NCBI RefSeq assembly: GCF_000482365.1
Contig: NZ_AXVC01000026.1
Span: 1-64,000 of the forward strand
Length of the DNA stretch: 64,000 nt
Reading direction: 5' to 3'
Source: Porphyromonas uenonis DSM 23387 = JCM 13868
GTDB lineage: Bacteria > Bacteroidota > Bacteroidia > Bacteroidales > Porphyromonadaceae
Below, one piece after another: positions 55,823 through 64,000 of this stretch. The position numbers and the translations under genes were made by a program. Below the pieces are notes generated by a model. The model worked only from the letters and a program-made list of their open reading frames with translations, was not told the origin of the DNA and ran no database searches. Position 1 is the first letter of the stretch; each line of letters begins with the position of its first letter.

Positions 55823-57851
55823 GCTGTACGTGCATGACCTTATGGCCACCGATGATGTAGACGCCTGTGGGTAGTTCCTCGAGAGGCTCAGAGCGTAGCA
55901 CGCCGTTCATATCGTAGATAGCGCCCTCTGCGGGTTGCAGCTCCGGTGTGACGATGTCGATCGCTGTGCCACCCTTCGGGCTGATGACCACCTCGTTGGT
56001 GATGACGTTGCCAGAAGCGTCGCAGACGGCGTGCTTGCTGGCATTCCAGACAGCCCCTGCGGGTTTCGTGATCGAACAGCCATCGAGAGTGAAGTTTGTG
56101 AGGTCGCAGATGGAACCTCCGGTGCCCTTTGCCGTGACGGTAGCATTTCTGATTGTAAGAGACTCGCCAGACGTGCCACCGTTGCCTATGAATCCCCAAA
56201 CGCCTTCGGCATAGACTGTACAACCCTCAATAAGTAGAGCAGCCTCAGTATAGATACCACATCCTTCTTCTCGAGACTTTAGAGTGAGCTGTCCAGTCCC
56301 TTTTATAATGGCATTCTTATAGAACATCATTGCGTGCCAATTATTAGAAGTGATGGAGACCTCCCCCTTGACGACACAAGTCAGCTCATCTGTTGAACAT
56401 ATACCGCGACGATCTTCTCCTGCATCGATGGAGGCATCCTCGAGGGTGAGCGTCTTGGTGGTGGGGTCGTAGCTGACGTTGCCCGTGACGCCAGAGATGG
56501 CGGTGAGGTCGGAGCAGTTCACAGAGTTGACCATCACGCCAGCTATCTCGAGTCCGTACTCCTCTACAGGTGGTGTGACACCACCCGTGGGTGTGATGAC
56601 CACCTCGTCGGTGATGACGTTGCCCGAGGCATCGCAGACGGCGTGCTTGCTGGCATTCCAGACAGCCCCTGCGGGTTTCGTGATTTCACACCCCTCGAGA
56701 GTTAAGTCTGCGAGGTCGCGGATGGAACCCTTGGTGCCCTTTGCCGTGACGGAAGCATTTCTGATTGTAAGAGACTCGCCAGACGAGCCATCGTAGCCTG
56801 CGATTCCCCAATTGCCCTCGGCATAGACTGTACAACCCTCAATAAGTAGAGCAGCCTTAGTATAGATACCACTTCCTTTTGGAGCCTTTATAGTGAGCTG
56901 TCCATTCCCTTTTATAATGGCATTCTTAAAGGACACCATTGCGCTCAAATTAGAAGTGATGGAGACCTCCCCCTTGACGACACAAGTCAGCTCATCATAA
57001 GTCTCCATGCCATCATGATTTCCTCCATCGATGGAGGCATCCTCGAGGGTGAGCGTCTTGGTAGTGGGGTCGTAGCTGACCCTACCTGTGACGCCAGGGA
57101 TGGCGGTGAGGTCGGAGCAGTTGGCCGAGGTGACCTCCACGCCTGCGATTATGAGGCCGTACTCCTCTACAGGTGTGACACCACCCGTGGGTGTGATGAC
57201 CACCTCGTCCTTGATGACGTTGCCCGAGGCATCGCAGACGGCGTGCTTGCTGGCATTCCAGACAGCCCCTGCGGGTTTCGTGATCGAACAGCCATCGAGG
57301 GTGAAGTCTGCGAGATCGCTGATGGGACCCTCGGTGCCCTTTGCCGTGACGGAAGCATTTCTGATTGTAAGAGACCCGCCAGACGAACCATTGTTGCCTG
57401 AGATTCCCCATTCGCCTTCGGCATAGACTGTACAACCCTCAATAAGTAGAGCAGCCCCAGTAAAGATACCACATCTTTCTGGAGACTTTATAGTGAGCTG
57501 TCCATTCCCTTTTATAATGGCATTCTTATCGAACTCCATTGCGTTCCAATCATTATTAGAAGTGATGGAGACCTCCCCCTTGACGACACAAGTCAGCTTA
57601 TCTTTTGACCATATTCCTCTTCCAACGATGGAGGCATCCTCAAGGGTGAGCGTCTTGGTGGTAGGGTCGTAGCTGACTTTGCCTGTGACGCCATCGATGA
57701 CCGAGAGGTCGGAGCAGTTTGCCGAGGTGACCGCCACGCCGACAATCTCAAGGCCGTACTTCGTCTGCGCCGAGGCTGAGAAGCCTGCGAGCAGTAAGAG
57801 CATCGTGACGAGTGTCGCGATGAGTGTGTGATGATATACTTTTCGTTTCAT
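55818..57851 (-). CDS. Modular repeat surface protein, three modules
   Basis: A 677-residue protein: signal peptide (MKRKVYHH... ending SASAQ), three modules of about 195 residues each (opening KYGLEIVGV, EYGLIIAGV, EYGLEIAGV) joined by ITPTGGVTP linkers, and the short C-terminal tail IYDMNGVLRSEP...KVMHVQR. The modules share blocks such as DELTCVVKGEVSITSN and ESLTIRNASVTAKG that are almost invariant even at DNA level, with short variable windows between. Cysteines recur at fixed places (NCSD, ELTCVV, EGCTVYA, EGCEITK, AVCDA). With the LRR gene it is in mirror order to 3-3890. Surface display is inferred from the signal and tail; the ligand is unknown. Confidence 0.85.
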   Translation of the reverse strand: MKRKVYHHTLIATLVTMLLLLAGFSASAQTKYGLEIVGVAVTSANCSDLSVIDGVTGKVSYDPTTKTLTLEDASIVGRGIWSKDKLTCVVKGEVSITSNNDWNAMEFDKNAIIKGNGQLTIKSPERCGIFTGAALLIEGCTVYAEGEWGISGNNGSSGGSLTIRNASVTAKGTEGPISDLADFTLDGCSITKPAGAVWNASKHAVCDASGNVIKDEVVITPTGGVTPVEEYGLIIAGVEVTSANCSDLTAIPGVTGRVSYDPTTKTLTLEDASIDGGNHDGMETYDELTCVVKGEVSITSNLSAMVSFKNAIIKGNGQLTIKAPKGSGIYTKAALLIEGCTVYAEGNWGIAGYDGSSGESLTIRNASVTAKGTKGSIRDLADLTLEGCEITKPAGAVWNASKHAVCDASGNVITDEVVITPTGGVTPPVEEYGLEIAGVMVNSVNCSDLTAISGVTGNVSYDPTTKTLTLEDASIDAGEDRRGICSTDELTCVVKGEVSITSNNWHAMMFYKNAIIKGTGQLTLKSREEGCGIYTEAALLIEGCTVYAEGVWGFIGNGGTSGESLTIRNATVTAKGTGGSICDLTNFTLDGCSITKPAGAVWNASKHAVCDASGNVITNEVVISPKGGTAIDIVTPELQPAEGAIYDMNGVLRSEPLEELPTGVYIIGGHKVMHVQR

Positions 57852-57903
57852 TGCTGTAGTGTTTTTGAAGTGTCTATATGTATGTAGAGCTGTCTGTCGA
57901 AAA

Positions 57904-57960
57904 CTGAGAGGAGGCGTAGCAGTGGAACTTGCGTGCCGACTGGCTACGCACTCCCCTCAG
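57904..57960 (-). promoter_or_regulatory. Conserved 57-nt leader hairpin, copy 3
   Basis: Ends 52 nt before the ATG at 57851 and begins about 30 nt after the stop of the preceding gene at 57993. Stem GCGTAGC/GCTACGC is fully complementary. Confidence 0.7.
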
Positions 57961-57992
57961 AACTTCAAACAGCTATTTCAATCAATTCTTCC

Positions 57993-60629
57993 CTAACGCT
58001 GTACGTGCATGACCTTATGGCCACCGATGATGTAGACGCCTGTGGGTAGTTCCTCGAGAGGCTCAGAGCGTAGCACGCCGTTCATATCGTAGATAGCGCC
58101 CTCTGCGGGTTGCTGCTCAGGCGTGACGAAGTCGATCGCCGTGCCACCCGTGGGTGTGATGACCACTTCGCTGGTGATGACCTTGCCAAAGGCATCGCAG
58201 ACGGCTTCCTTGCTGGCAAACCAGGCAGCCCCTGCGGGTTTCGTGATCGAACAGCCATCGAGAGTGAAGTTTGAGATAAAGCGGATGGAGCCCTCGGAGC
58301 CCTTTGCCGTGACGGAAGCATTTCTGATTGTAAGAGACTCGCCAGCTATGCCACTGCTGCCTGCGATTCCCCATTTGCCCTCGGCATAGACTGTACAACC
58401 CTCAATAAGTAGAACAGCCCCAGTATAGATACCAAAGTCTTTTGAAGACTTTAGAGTGAGCTGTCCATTCCCTTTTATAAAGGCATGGCTATAGAACCCC
58501 ATTGCGGTCAAATTATTAGAAGTGATGGAGACCTCCCCCTTGATGACACAAGTCAGCTCATCTTTTGAATATATACCGTGACGATCTTCTCCTCCATCGA
58601 TGGAGGCATCCTCAAGGGTGAGCGTCTTGGTGGTGGGGTCGTAGCTGACTTTGCCCTTGACGCCAGAGATCTTGGAGATCTCCTTATAGTTCTTTTCGTT
58701 GATGTCAACACCAGCGATCTTGAGGCCGTACTCCTTTACAGGTGGTGTGACACCACCCGTGGGTGTGATGACCACCTCGCTGGTGATGATATTGCCCGAG
58801 GCATCGCAGACGGCTTCCTCTTCAGCATTCCAGACAGCCCCTGCGGGTTTCGTGATCTCACACCCCTCGAGAGTGAAGTTTGCGAAGTAGCCGATGGAAC
58901 CCTCGGTGCCCTTTGCCGTAACGGAAGCATTTTTGATTGTAAGAGACTCGCCAGAGCCATTCCGGCCTATGATTCCCCAAACGCCTTCGGCATAGACTGT
59001 ACAACCCTCAATAAGTAGAGCAGCCTTAGAATAGATACCACATTCTTCTGAAGACTTTAGAGTGAGCTGTCCATGCCCTTTTATAATGGCATTGTTAGCG
59101 AACGCCATTGCGCTCGATTTATTAGAAGTGATGGAGACCTTCCCCTTGATGACACAAGTCAGCTGATCTATTGACCATATACCTTGACGTTGTTCTCCTA
59201 CATCGATGGAGGCATCCTCGAGGGTGAGCGTTTTGGTGGTGGGGTCGTAGCTGACTTTGCCCTTGACGCCAGGGATCTTGGAGATCTCCTTATAGTTCTT
59301 TTCGTTGATGTCGACACCAGCGATCTTGAGTCCGTACTCCCCTACAGGTGTGATGACCACCTCGTCGGTGATGACGTTGCCCAAGGCATCGCAGACGGCT
59401 TCCTTTTCAGCATTCCAGACAGCCCCTGCGGGTTTCATGATCGAACAGTCATCGAGGGTGAAGTTTGTGAAGCTGCGGATGGAGCCATAGGGACCCTTTG
59501 CCGTGACGGAAGCATTTCTGATTGTAAGAGACTCGCCAGCTGTGTCACTGCTGCCATTGATTCCCCAACCGCCTTCGGCATAGACTGTACAACCCTCAAT
59601 AAGTAGAGCAACCTCAGTATAGATACCACAGTATTTTGAAGACTTTAGAGTGAGCTGTCCATTCCCTTTTATAATGGCATTGTTATGGAGCTCCATTGCG
59701 GTCCAATCATTAGTAGTGATGGAGACCTCCCCCTTGACGACACAAGTCAGCTCTTCTTTTGACCATATACCTGAACGTTGTTCTCCTCCATCGATGGAGG
59801 CATCCTCGAGGGTGAGCGTCTTGGTGGTGGGGTCGTAGCTGACTTTGCCCGTGACGCCATCGATGACCGAGAGATCCTTGCAGTTCTCAGAGGTGACCCA
59901 CACGCCGGCGATCAGGAGTTCGTACTTCTTTACAGGTGGTGTGACACCACCCGTGGAAGTGATGACCACCTCGTCGGTGATGACGTTGCCCGAGGCATCG
60001 CAGACGGCGTGCTCGCTGTCATTCCAGACAGCCCCTGCGGGTTTCGTGATCTTGCACCCCTCGAGGGTGAAGTTTGCAAGATCGCTGATGGAGCCCTTGG
60101 AGCCCTTTGCCGTGACGGAAGCATTTTTGATTGTAAGAGACTCGCCAAACGTGCCATCCTTGCCTGCGATTCCCCATTTGCCCTCGGCATAGACTGTACA
60201 ACCCTCAATAAGTAGAGCAGCCTGAGTATAGATACCACATCCTTTTGGAGCCTTTAGAGTGAGATGTCCATTCCCTTTTATAATGGCATTCTTATCGAAC
60301 GCCATTGCGCCCAAACTACCATTAGAAGTGATGGAGACCTCCCCCTTGACGACACAAGTCAGCTCATCTTCTGAATATATACTGTGATGATTTACTCTTC
60401 CAACGATGGAGGCATCCTCGAGGGTGAGCGTCTTGGTGGTGGGGTCGTAGCTCACCTTGCCCGTGACGCCATCGATGACCGAGAGGTCGGAGCAGTTCGC
60501 CGAGGAGACCGTCTCGCCGGCTATCTCGAGTCCGTAATTCGTCTGCGCCGAGGCTGATAAGCCTGCGAGCAGTAAGAGCATCGTGACGAGTGTCGCGATG
60601 AGTGATTGATGTAATAGTTTCTGTTTCAT
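57993..60629 (-). CDS. Modular repeat surface protein, four modules
   Basis: The start at 60629 (MKQKLLHQSLIATLV) gives 878 residues and matches the start of the next paralogue; an ATG two codons earlier (60635) is equally possible, while the longer in-frame extension to 60734 runs through the leader hairpin. A signal peptide ending SASAQ precedes four modules (opening NYGLEIAG, KYELLIAG, EYGLKIAG, EYGLKIAG). Modules three and four share DINEKNYKEISKI in place of the NCSDLSVI found elsewhere, so one probably arose by duplication of the other. The tail is the standard IYDMNGVLRSEP...KVMHVQR. It is the largest family member here. Confidence 0.85.
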   Translation of the reverse strand: MKQKLLHQSLIATLVTMLLLLAGLSASAQTNYGLEIAGETVSSANCSDLSVIDGVTGKVSYDPTTKTLTLEDASIVGRVNHHSIYSEDELTCVVKGEVSITSNGSLGAMAFDKNAIIKGNGHLTLKAPKGCGIYTQAALLIEGCTVYAEGKWGIAGKDGTFGESLTIKNASVTAKGSKGSISDLANFTLEGCKITKPAGAVWNDSEHAVCDASGNVITDEVVITSTGGVTPPVKKYELLIAGVWVTSENCKDLSVIDGVTGKVSYDPTTKTLTLEDASIDGGEQRSGIWSKEELTCVVKGEVSITTNDWTAMELHNNAIIKGNGQLTLKSSKYCGIYTEVALLIEGCTVYAEGGWGINGSSDTAGESLTIRNASVTAKGPYGSIRSFTNFTLDDCSIMKPAGAVWNAEKEAVCDALGNVITDEVVITPVGEYGLKIAGVDINEKNYKEISKIPGVKGKVSYDPTTKTLTLEDASIDVGEQRQGIWSIDQLTCVIKGKVSITSNKSSAMAFANNAIIKGHGQLTLKSSEECGIYSKAALLIEGCTVYAEGVWGIIGRNGSGESLTIKNASVTAKGTEGSIGYFANFTLEGCEITKPAGAVWNAEEEAVCDASGNIITSEVVITPTGGVTPPVKEYGLKIAGVDINEKNYKEISKISGVKGKVSYDPTTKTLTLEDASIDGGEDRHGIYSKDELTCVIKGEVSITSNNLTAMGFYSHAFIKGNGQLTLKSSKDFGIYTGAVLLIEGCTVYAEGKWGIAGSSGIAGESLTIRNASVTAKGSEGSIRFISNFTLDGCSITKPAGAAWFASKEAVCDAFGKVITSEVVITPTGGTAIDFVTPEQQPAEGAIYDMNGVLRSEPLEELPTGVYIIGGHKVMHVQR

Positions 60630-60686
60630 TGCCATTGTAGTTTTTGATTTGTATATAGAATGTAAGAGTATAGGTGGCGGTTGAAA

Positions 60687-60743
60687 CTGAGAGGAGGCAT
60701 AGCAGTGGAACTTGCGTGCCGACCGACTACGCACTCCCCTCAG
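60687..60743 (-). promoter_or_regulatory. Conserved 57-nt leader hairpin, copy 4
   Basis: Ends 57 nt before the ATG at 60629. Here the inner stem is GCGTAGT with GCTATGC, two changes from copy 3 that both leave G-U pairs. Confidence 0.7.
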
Positions 60744-60769
60744 AACTTCAAAACCAGCTACTACTAGCT

Positions 60770-62773
60770 CTAACGTTGTATGTGCATGACCTTCTGGCCA
60801 CCGATGATGTAAACGCCTGTGGGTAGCTCCTCGAGAGGCTCAGAGCGTAGCACGCCGTTCATGTCGTAGATAGCGCCCTCCGCGGGTTGCAGCTCTGGTG
60901 TGACGAAGTCGATCGCCGTGCCACCCTTCGGGCTGATGACCACTTCGCTGGTGATGACGTTGCCCGAGGCATCGCAGACGGCGTGCTTGCTGGCATTCCA
61001 GACTGCCCCTGCGGGTTTCGTAATCTCACACCCCTCGAGAGTTAAGTTTGCGAGGTCGCGGATGGAGCCATAGGAGCCCTTTGCCGTGACGGTAGCATTT
61101 CTGATTGTAAGAGACTCGCCAGACTCGCCATCCTTGCCTGCGATTCCACAATAGCCTTCGGCATAGACTGTACAACCCTCAATAAGTAGAGCAGCCTCAG
61201 TATAGATACCACATCCTACTGGAGACTTTATAGTGAGCTGTCCATTCCCTTTTATAATGGCATTGTTATAGAACACCATTGCGTACCGATCATTACCAGA
61301 ATTGATGGAGACCTCCCCCTTGACGACACAAGTCAGCTCATCTGTTGAACATATACCTCGACGTTGTCCTCCATCGATGGAGGCATCCTCAAGGGTGAGC
61401 GTCTTGGTGGCGGGGTCGTAGGTCACCTTGCCCGTGACGCCATCGATGACCGACAGGTCGGAGCAGTTCGCCGAGGTGACCTGCACGTCAGCTATCAGGA
61501 GTCCGTATACAGGTGTGATGACCACTTCGCTGGTGATGACGTTGCCCGAGGCATCGCAGACAGCGTGCTTGCTGGCATTCCAGACTGCCCCTGTGGGTTT
61601 CGCGATCTCACACCCCTCAAGGGTGAAGTTTGCGAGGTTGCGGATGGAGCCTGCGGTGCCCTTTGCCGTGACGGAAGCATTTCTGATTGTAAGAGACTCG
61701 CCAGACGTGCCATCGAAGCCTGCGATTCCACATTTGCCTTCGGCATAGACTGTACAACCCTCAATAAGTAGAGCATCCACAGTATAGATACCCCATCCTT
61801 CTGGAGACTTTATAGTGAGCTGTCCATTCCCTTTTATAATGGCATTCTGATGGAACTCTATTGCGTTCGAATTATTAGAAGTGATGGAGACCTCCCCCTT
61901 GACGACACAAGTCAGCTCATCTGTTGAACATATACCTTGACGTTGTCCTCCATCGATGGAGGCATCCTCGAGGGTGAGCGTCTTGGTGGCGGGGTCGTAG
62001 GTTACCTTCCCCGTGACGCCAGGGATGACCGAGAGGTCGGAGCAGTTCGCCGAGTTGACCCACACGCCGGCTATCGCGAGTCCGTACTCCTCTACAGATG
62101 TGATGACCACCTCGTCGGTGATGACGTTGCCCAAGGCATCGCAGACGGCGTACTTGTTGGCATCCCAGACAGCCCCTGCGGGTTTCGTGATCTCGCACCC
62201 CTCGAGGGTGAAGTTTGTGAAGTTGCGGATGGAGCCCTCGGTGCTACCCTTTGCCGTGACGGAAGCATTTCTGATTGTAAGAGACACTCCAGACTTGTCA
62301 TACTCGCCTTCGATTCCCCATTTGCCTTCGGCATAGACTGTACAACCCTCAATAAGTAGAGCAGCCTTAGTATAGATACCACGTTGTTCTGAAGACTTTA
62401 TAGTGAGCTGTCCATTTCCTTTTATAATGGCATTCTTTTCGAACAGCATTGCGTTCCATTTATTAGAAGTGATGGAGACCTCCCCCTTGACGACACAAGT
62501 CAGCTCATCTGTTGACCATATACCTAGACATTCTCTTCCTCCTCCATCGATGGAGGCATCCTCAAGGGTGAGCGTCTTGGTGGAGGGGTCGTAGCTGACT
62601 TTGCCCTTGACGCCAGGGATGGCGGTGAGGTCGGAGCAGTTTTCAGAGGTAACCTGCACGTCTGCTATCGCGAGTCCGTACTCCTCCTGTGCGGAGACTG
62701 AGGAGCCTGCGAGCAGTAGAACCATCGTGACGAGTGTCGCGATGAGTGATTGATGTAGTAGTTTCTGTTTCAT
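60770..62773 (-). CDS. Modular repeat surface protein, three modules
   Basis: The ATG at 62773 (MKQKLLHQSLIATLV) opens a signal peptide ending SVSAQ and gives 667 residues; the upstream in-frame ATG at 62845 lies in the leader hairpin. Three modules follow (opening EYGLAIAD, EYGLAIAG, VYGLLIAD), with short linkers of one to three residues rather than the TPTGGVTPP linker of its neighbours, then the common tail ending KVMHIQR. Variable windows fall at the same module positions as in the other paralogues. Role presumed as for the family. Confidence 0.85.
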   Translation of the reverse strand: MKQKLLHQSLIATLVTMVLLLAGSSVSAQEEYGLAIADVQVTSENCSDLTAIPGVKGKVSYDPSTKTLTLEDASIDGGGRECLGIWSTDELTCVVKGEVSITSNKWNAMLFEKNAIIKGNGQLTIKSSEQRGIYTKAALLIEGCTVYAEGKWGIEGEYDKSGVSLTIRNASVTAKGSTEGSIRNFTNFTLEGCEITKPAGAVWDANKYAVCDALGNVITDEVVITSVEEYGLAIAGVWVNSANCSDLSVIPGVTGKVTYDPATKTLTLEDASIDGGQRQGICSTDELTCVVKGEVSITSNNSNAIEFHQNAIIKGNGQLTIKSPEGWGIYTVDALLIEGCTVYAEGKCGIAGFDGTSGESLTIRNASVTAKGTAGSIRNLANFTLEGCEIAKPTGAVWNASKHAVCDASGNVITSEVVITPVYGLLIADVQVTSANCSDLSVIDGVTGKVTYDPATKTLTLEDASIDGGQRRGICSTDELTCVVKGEVSINSGNDRYAMVFYNNAIIKGNGQLTIKSPVGCGIYTEAALLIEGCTVYAEGYCGIAGKDGESGESLTIRNATVTAKGSYGSIRDLANLTLEGCEITKPAGAVWNASKHAVCDASGNVITSEVVISPKGGTAIDFVTPELQPAEGAIYDMNGVLRSEPLEELPTGVYIIGGQKVMHIQR

Positions 62774-62831
62774 TGCTGTAGTGTTTTTGAAGTGTCTATT
62801 ATATAATGTGTGTAGAGCTGTCTGCCGAAAA

Positions 62832-62888
62832 CTGAGAGGAGGCATAGCAGTGGAACTTGCGTGCCGACTGGCTACGCACTCCCCTCAG
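62832..62888 (-). promoter_or_regulatory. Conserved 57-nt leader hairpin, copy 5
   Basis: Ends 58 nt before the ATG at 62773. Inner stem GCGTAGC/GCTATGC with one G-U pair. Confidence 0.7.
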
Positions 62889-62925
62889 AACTTCAAACAG
62901 CTATTTCAAACGTGATTGGCTCTTG

Positions 62926-63062
62926 GCTGTTAGCGATTGGCTCTTGGCTGTTGGCTATCGGAGTGATCGGAGCTATCAGAGCTATCGGAGTGATCGGAGC
63001 TATCGGAGTACTAGTGACTCTAGCCAACAGCTAATAGCCAACGGCCAACAGCTAACGGCTAT
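62926..63062. repeat. TTGGCTG / CAGCCAA inverted arrays, copy 3
   Basis: TTGGCTCTTGGCTGTTGGCT words on the left and AGCCAACAGCTAATAGCCAA words on the right enclose TCGGAGTGATCGGAGCTATC repeats. It reaches the stop codon of the surface gene at 63059. Confidence 0.8.
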
Positions 63063-64000
63063 CGCTGTACATGCATGACCTTCTGGCCACCGACGATGTA
63101 GACACCTGTGGGTAGCTCCTCGAGAGGCTCGGAGCGTAGCACGCCGTTCATATCGTAGATAGCGCCCTCTGCGGGGAGCTGCTCCGGTGTGACGAAGTCG
63201 ATCGCCGTGCCACCCGTAGGTGTGATAACCACCTCGTCGGTGATGACGTTGCCCGAGGCATCGCAGACGGCGTGCTTGCTGGCATTCCAGACAGCCCCTG
63301 CGGGTTTCGTGATCTTGCACCCCTCGAGGGTGAAGTTTGTGAGGTAGCGGATGGAGCCCTCGGTGCCCTTTGCCGTGACGGAAGCATTTCTGATTGTAAG
63401 AGACTCGCCAGACAAGCCATTGATGCCTGTGATTCCCCATTTGCCTTCGGCATAGACTGTACAACCCTCAATAAGTAGATCAGCCACAGTATAGATACCA
63501 CTTTCTTCTGAAGACTTTAAAGTGAGCTGTCCATTCCCTTTTATAATGGCATTCTTAGCGAACAACATTGCGCGCCAATTATTAGAAGTGATGGAGACCT
63601 TCCCCTTGACGACACAAGTCAGCTCATCAGAAATATTCATGCCATCATCATCTCCTCCATCGATGGAGGCATCCTCGAGGGTGAGCGTCTTGGTGGTGGG
63701 GTCGTAGGTCACCTTGCCCGTGACGCCAGGGATGACCGAGAGGTCGGAGCAGTTCGCCGAGGTGACCTTCACGCCGGTTATCATGAGTCCGTACTCCTCT
63801 ACAGGTGTGATGACCACCTCGTCGGTGATGTCGTTGCCCGAGGCATCGCAGACGGCACGACGGTCGGCATTCCAGACAGCCCCTGCAGGTTTCGTGATCT
63901 CACACCCCTCGAGGGTGAAGTTTGCGAGGTCGCAGATGGAGCCTTTGGTACCCTTTGCCGTGACGGAAGCATTTCTGATTGTAAGAGACTCGCCAGACTT
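63059..64000 (-). CDS. Modular repeat surface protein, C-terminal part (N-terminus beyond window)
   Basis: The frame stays open to the last base, so the start is outside; 313 residues are visible. They comprise the end of one module (ESLTIRNASVTAKG to DEVVITPVE), one complete module opening EYGLMITGVKVTSANCSD, and the common tail (IYDMNGVLRSEP, GVYIVGG, KVMHVQR). In the partial module NDITDEVV replaces the usual NVITDEVV. It is the fifth member of the family in this window and shows that the array continues past 64000. Confidence 0.82.
   Translation of the reverse strand, partial: KSGESLTIRNASVTAKGTKGSICDLANFTLEGCEITKPAGAVWNADRRAVCDASGNDITDEVVITPVEEYGLMITGVKVTSANCSDLSVIPGVTGKVTYDPTTKTLTLEDASIDGGDDDGMNISDELTCVVKGKVSITSNNWRAMLFAKNAIIKGNGQLTLKSSEESGIYTVADLLIEGCTVYAEGKWGITGINGLSGESLTIRNASVTAKGTEGSIRYLTNFTLEGCKITKPAGAVWNASKHAVCDASGNVITDEVVITPTGGTAIDFVTPEQLPAEGAIYDMNGVLRSEPLEELPTGVYIVGGQKVMHVQR

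Noticed and set aside
55818..64000. Diversity-generating retroelement behind the variable modules
   Set aside because: No reverse transcriptase or template repeat is visible here, and variation is spread over several windows per module rather than one C-terminal variable region.

Overview
The window looks like a chromosome segment of a Porphyromonas-type member of the Bacteroidales. The evidence is fourfold: Bacteroidetes -7 promoter boxes (TAnnTTTG); several secreted proteins ending in type IX secretion (T9SS) sorting domains; families typical of Bacteroidales (DUF3127, DUF3109, DUF4252, DUF4827, DUF6029, Omp28); and a methylmalonyl-CoA mutase pair next to cobalamin genes, as in propionate-forming anaerobes. 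Species was not tested. By eye the core genes are fairly GC-rich, with one clearly AT-rich patch at about 49.56-50.35 kb.

Layout. (1) 1-4271 (+): end of a modular surface protein, a T9SS leucine-rich-repeat (LRR) protein, a terminator and a nested palindrome. (2) 4302-7514: ribD, then prmC-recX-comF. (3) 7515-14717: a palindromic intergenic element, an AspT/YidE-type transporter, lptB and mutA-mutB. (4) 14895-18953 (-): glyS, an FKBP-like lipoprotein, surE, lpxB. (5) tRNA-Arg(CCG) and a second type of LRR protein. (6) 21818-30162 (+): a long gene run from trpS through a DUF3127 protein, rlmH, a PAS protein, manA and DUF3109 to two SGNH hydrolases and an MBOAT acyltransferase. (7) 30642-37765: a thiol-redox/envelope cluster (Omp28 proteins, thioredoxin-fold proteins, a predicted beta-barrel). 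(8) 37915-44756 (+): a seven-gene cobalamin assembly operon opening with a phosphatase-CobU fusion. (9) 44895-50078: DHH phosphoesterase, DUF4827 lipoprotein, glmM, rlmD and an AT-rich cysteine-rich gene in rlmD's 3' end. (10) 50383-52880: a GYF_2/CD225 membrane protein and an ECF sigma/anti-sigma/DUF4252 operon. (11) 53336-64000 (-): a mirror image of region 1 followed by further paralogous surface genes.

How the parts connect. The cobalamin operon would supply adenosylcobalamin to the MutAB mutase. The thiol-redox cluster fits oxidative folding of exported proteins. SGNH plus MBOAT suggests O-acylation of an envelope glycan. The most unusual features are the two mirror-image surface loci about 49 kb apart; the array of modular surface proteins, four of whose members or neighbours start behind the same 57-nt hairpin; integration scars at the 3' end of rlmD; and several families of intergenic palindromes, one with terminal inverted repeats.
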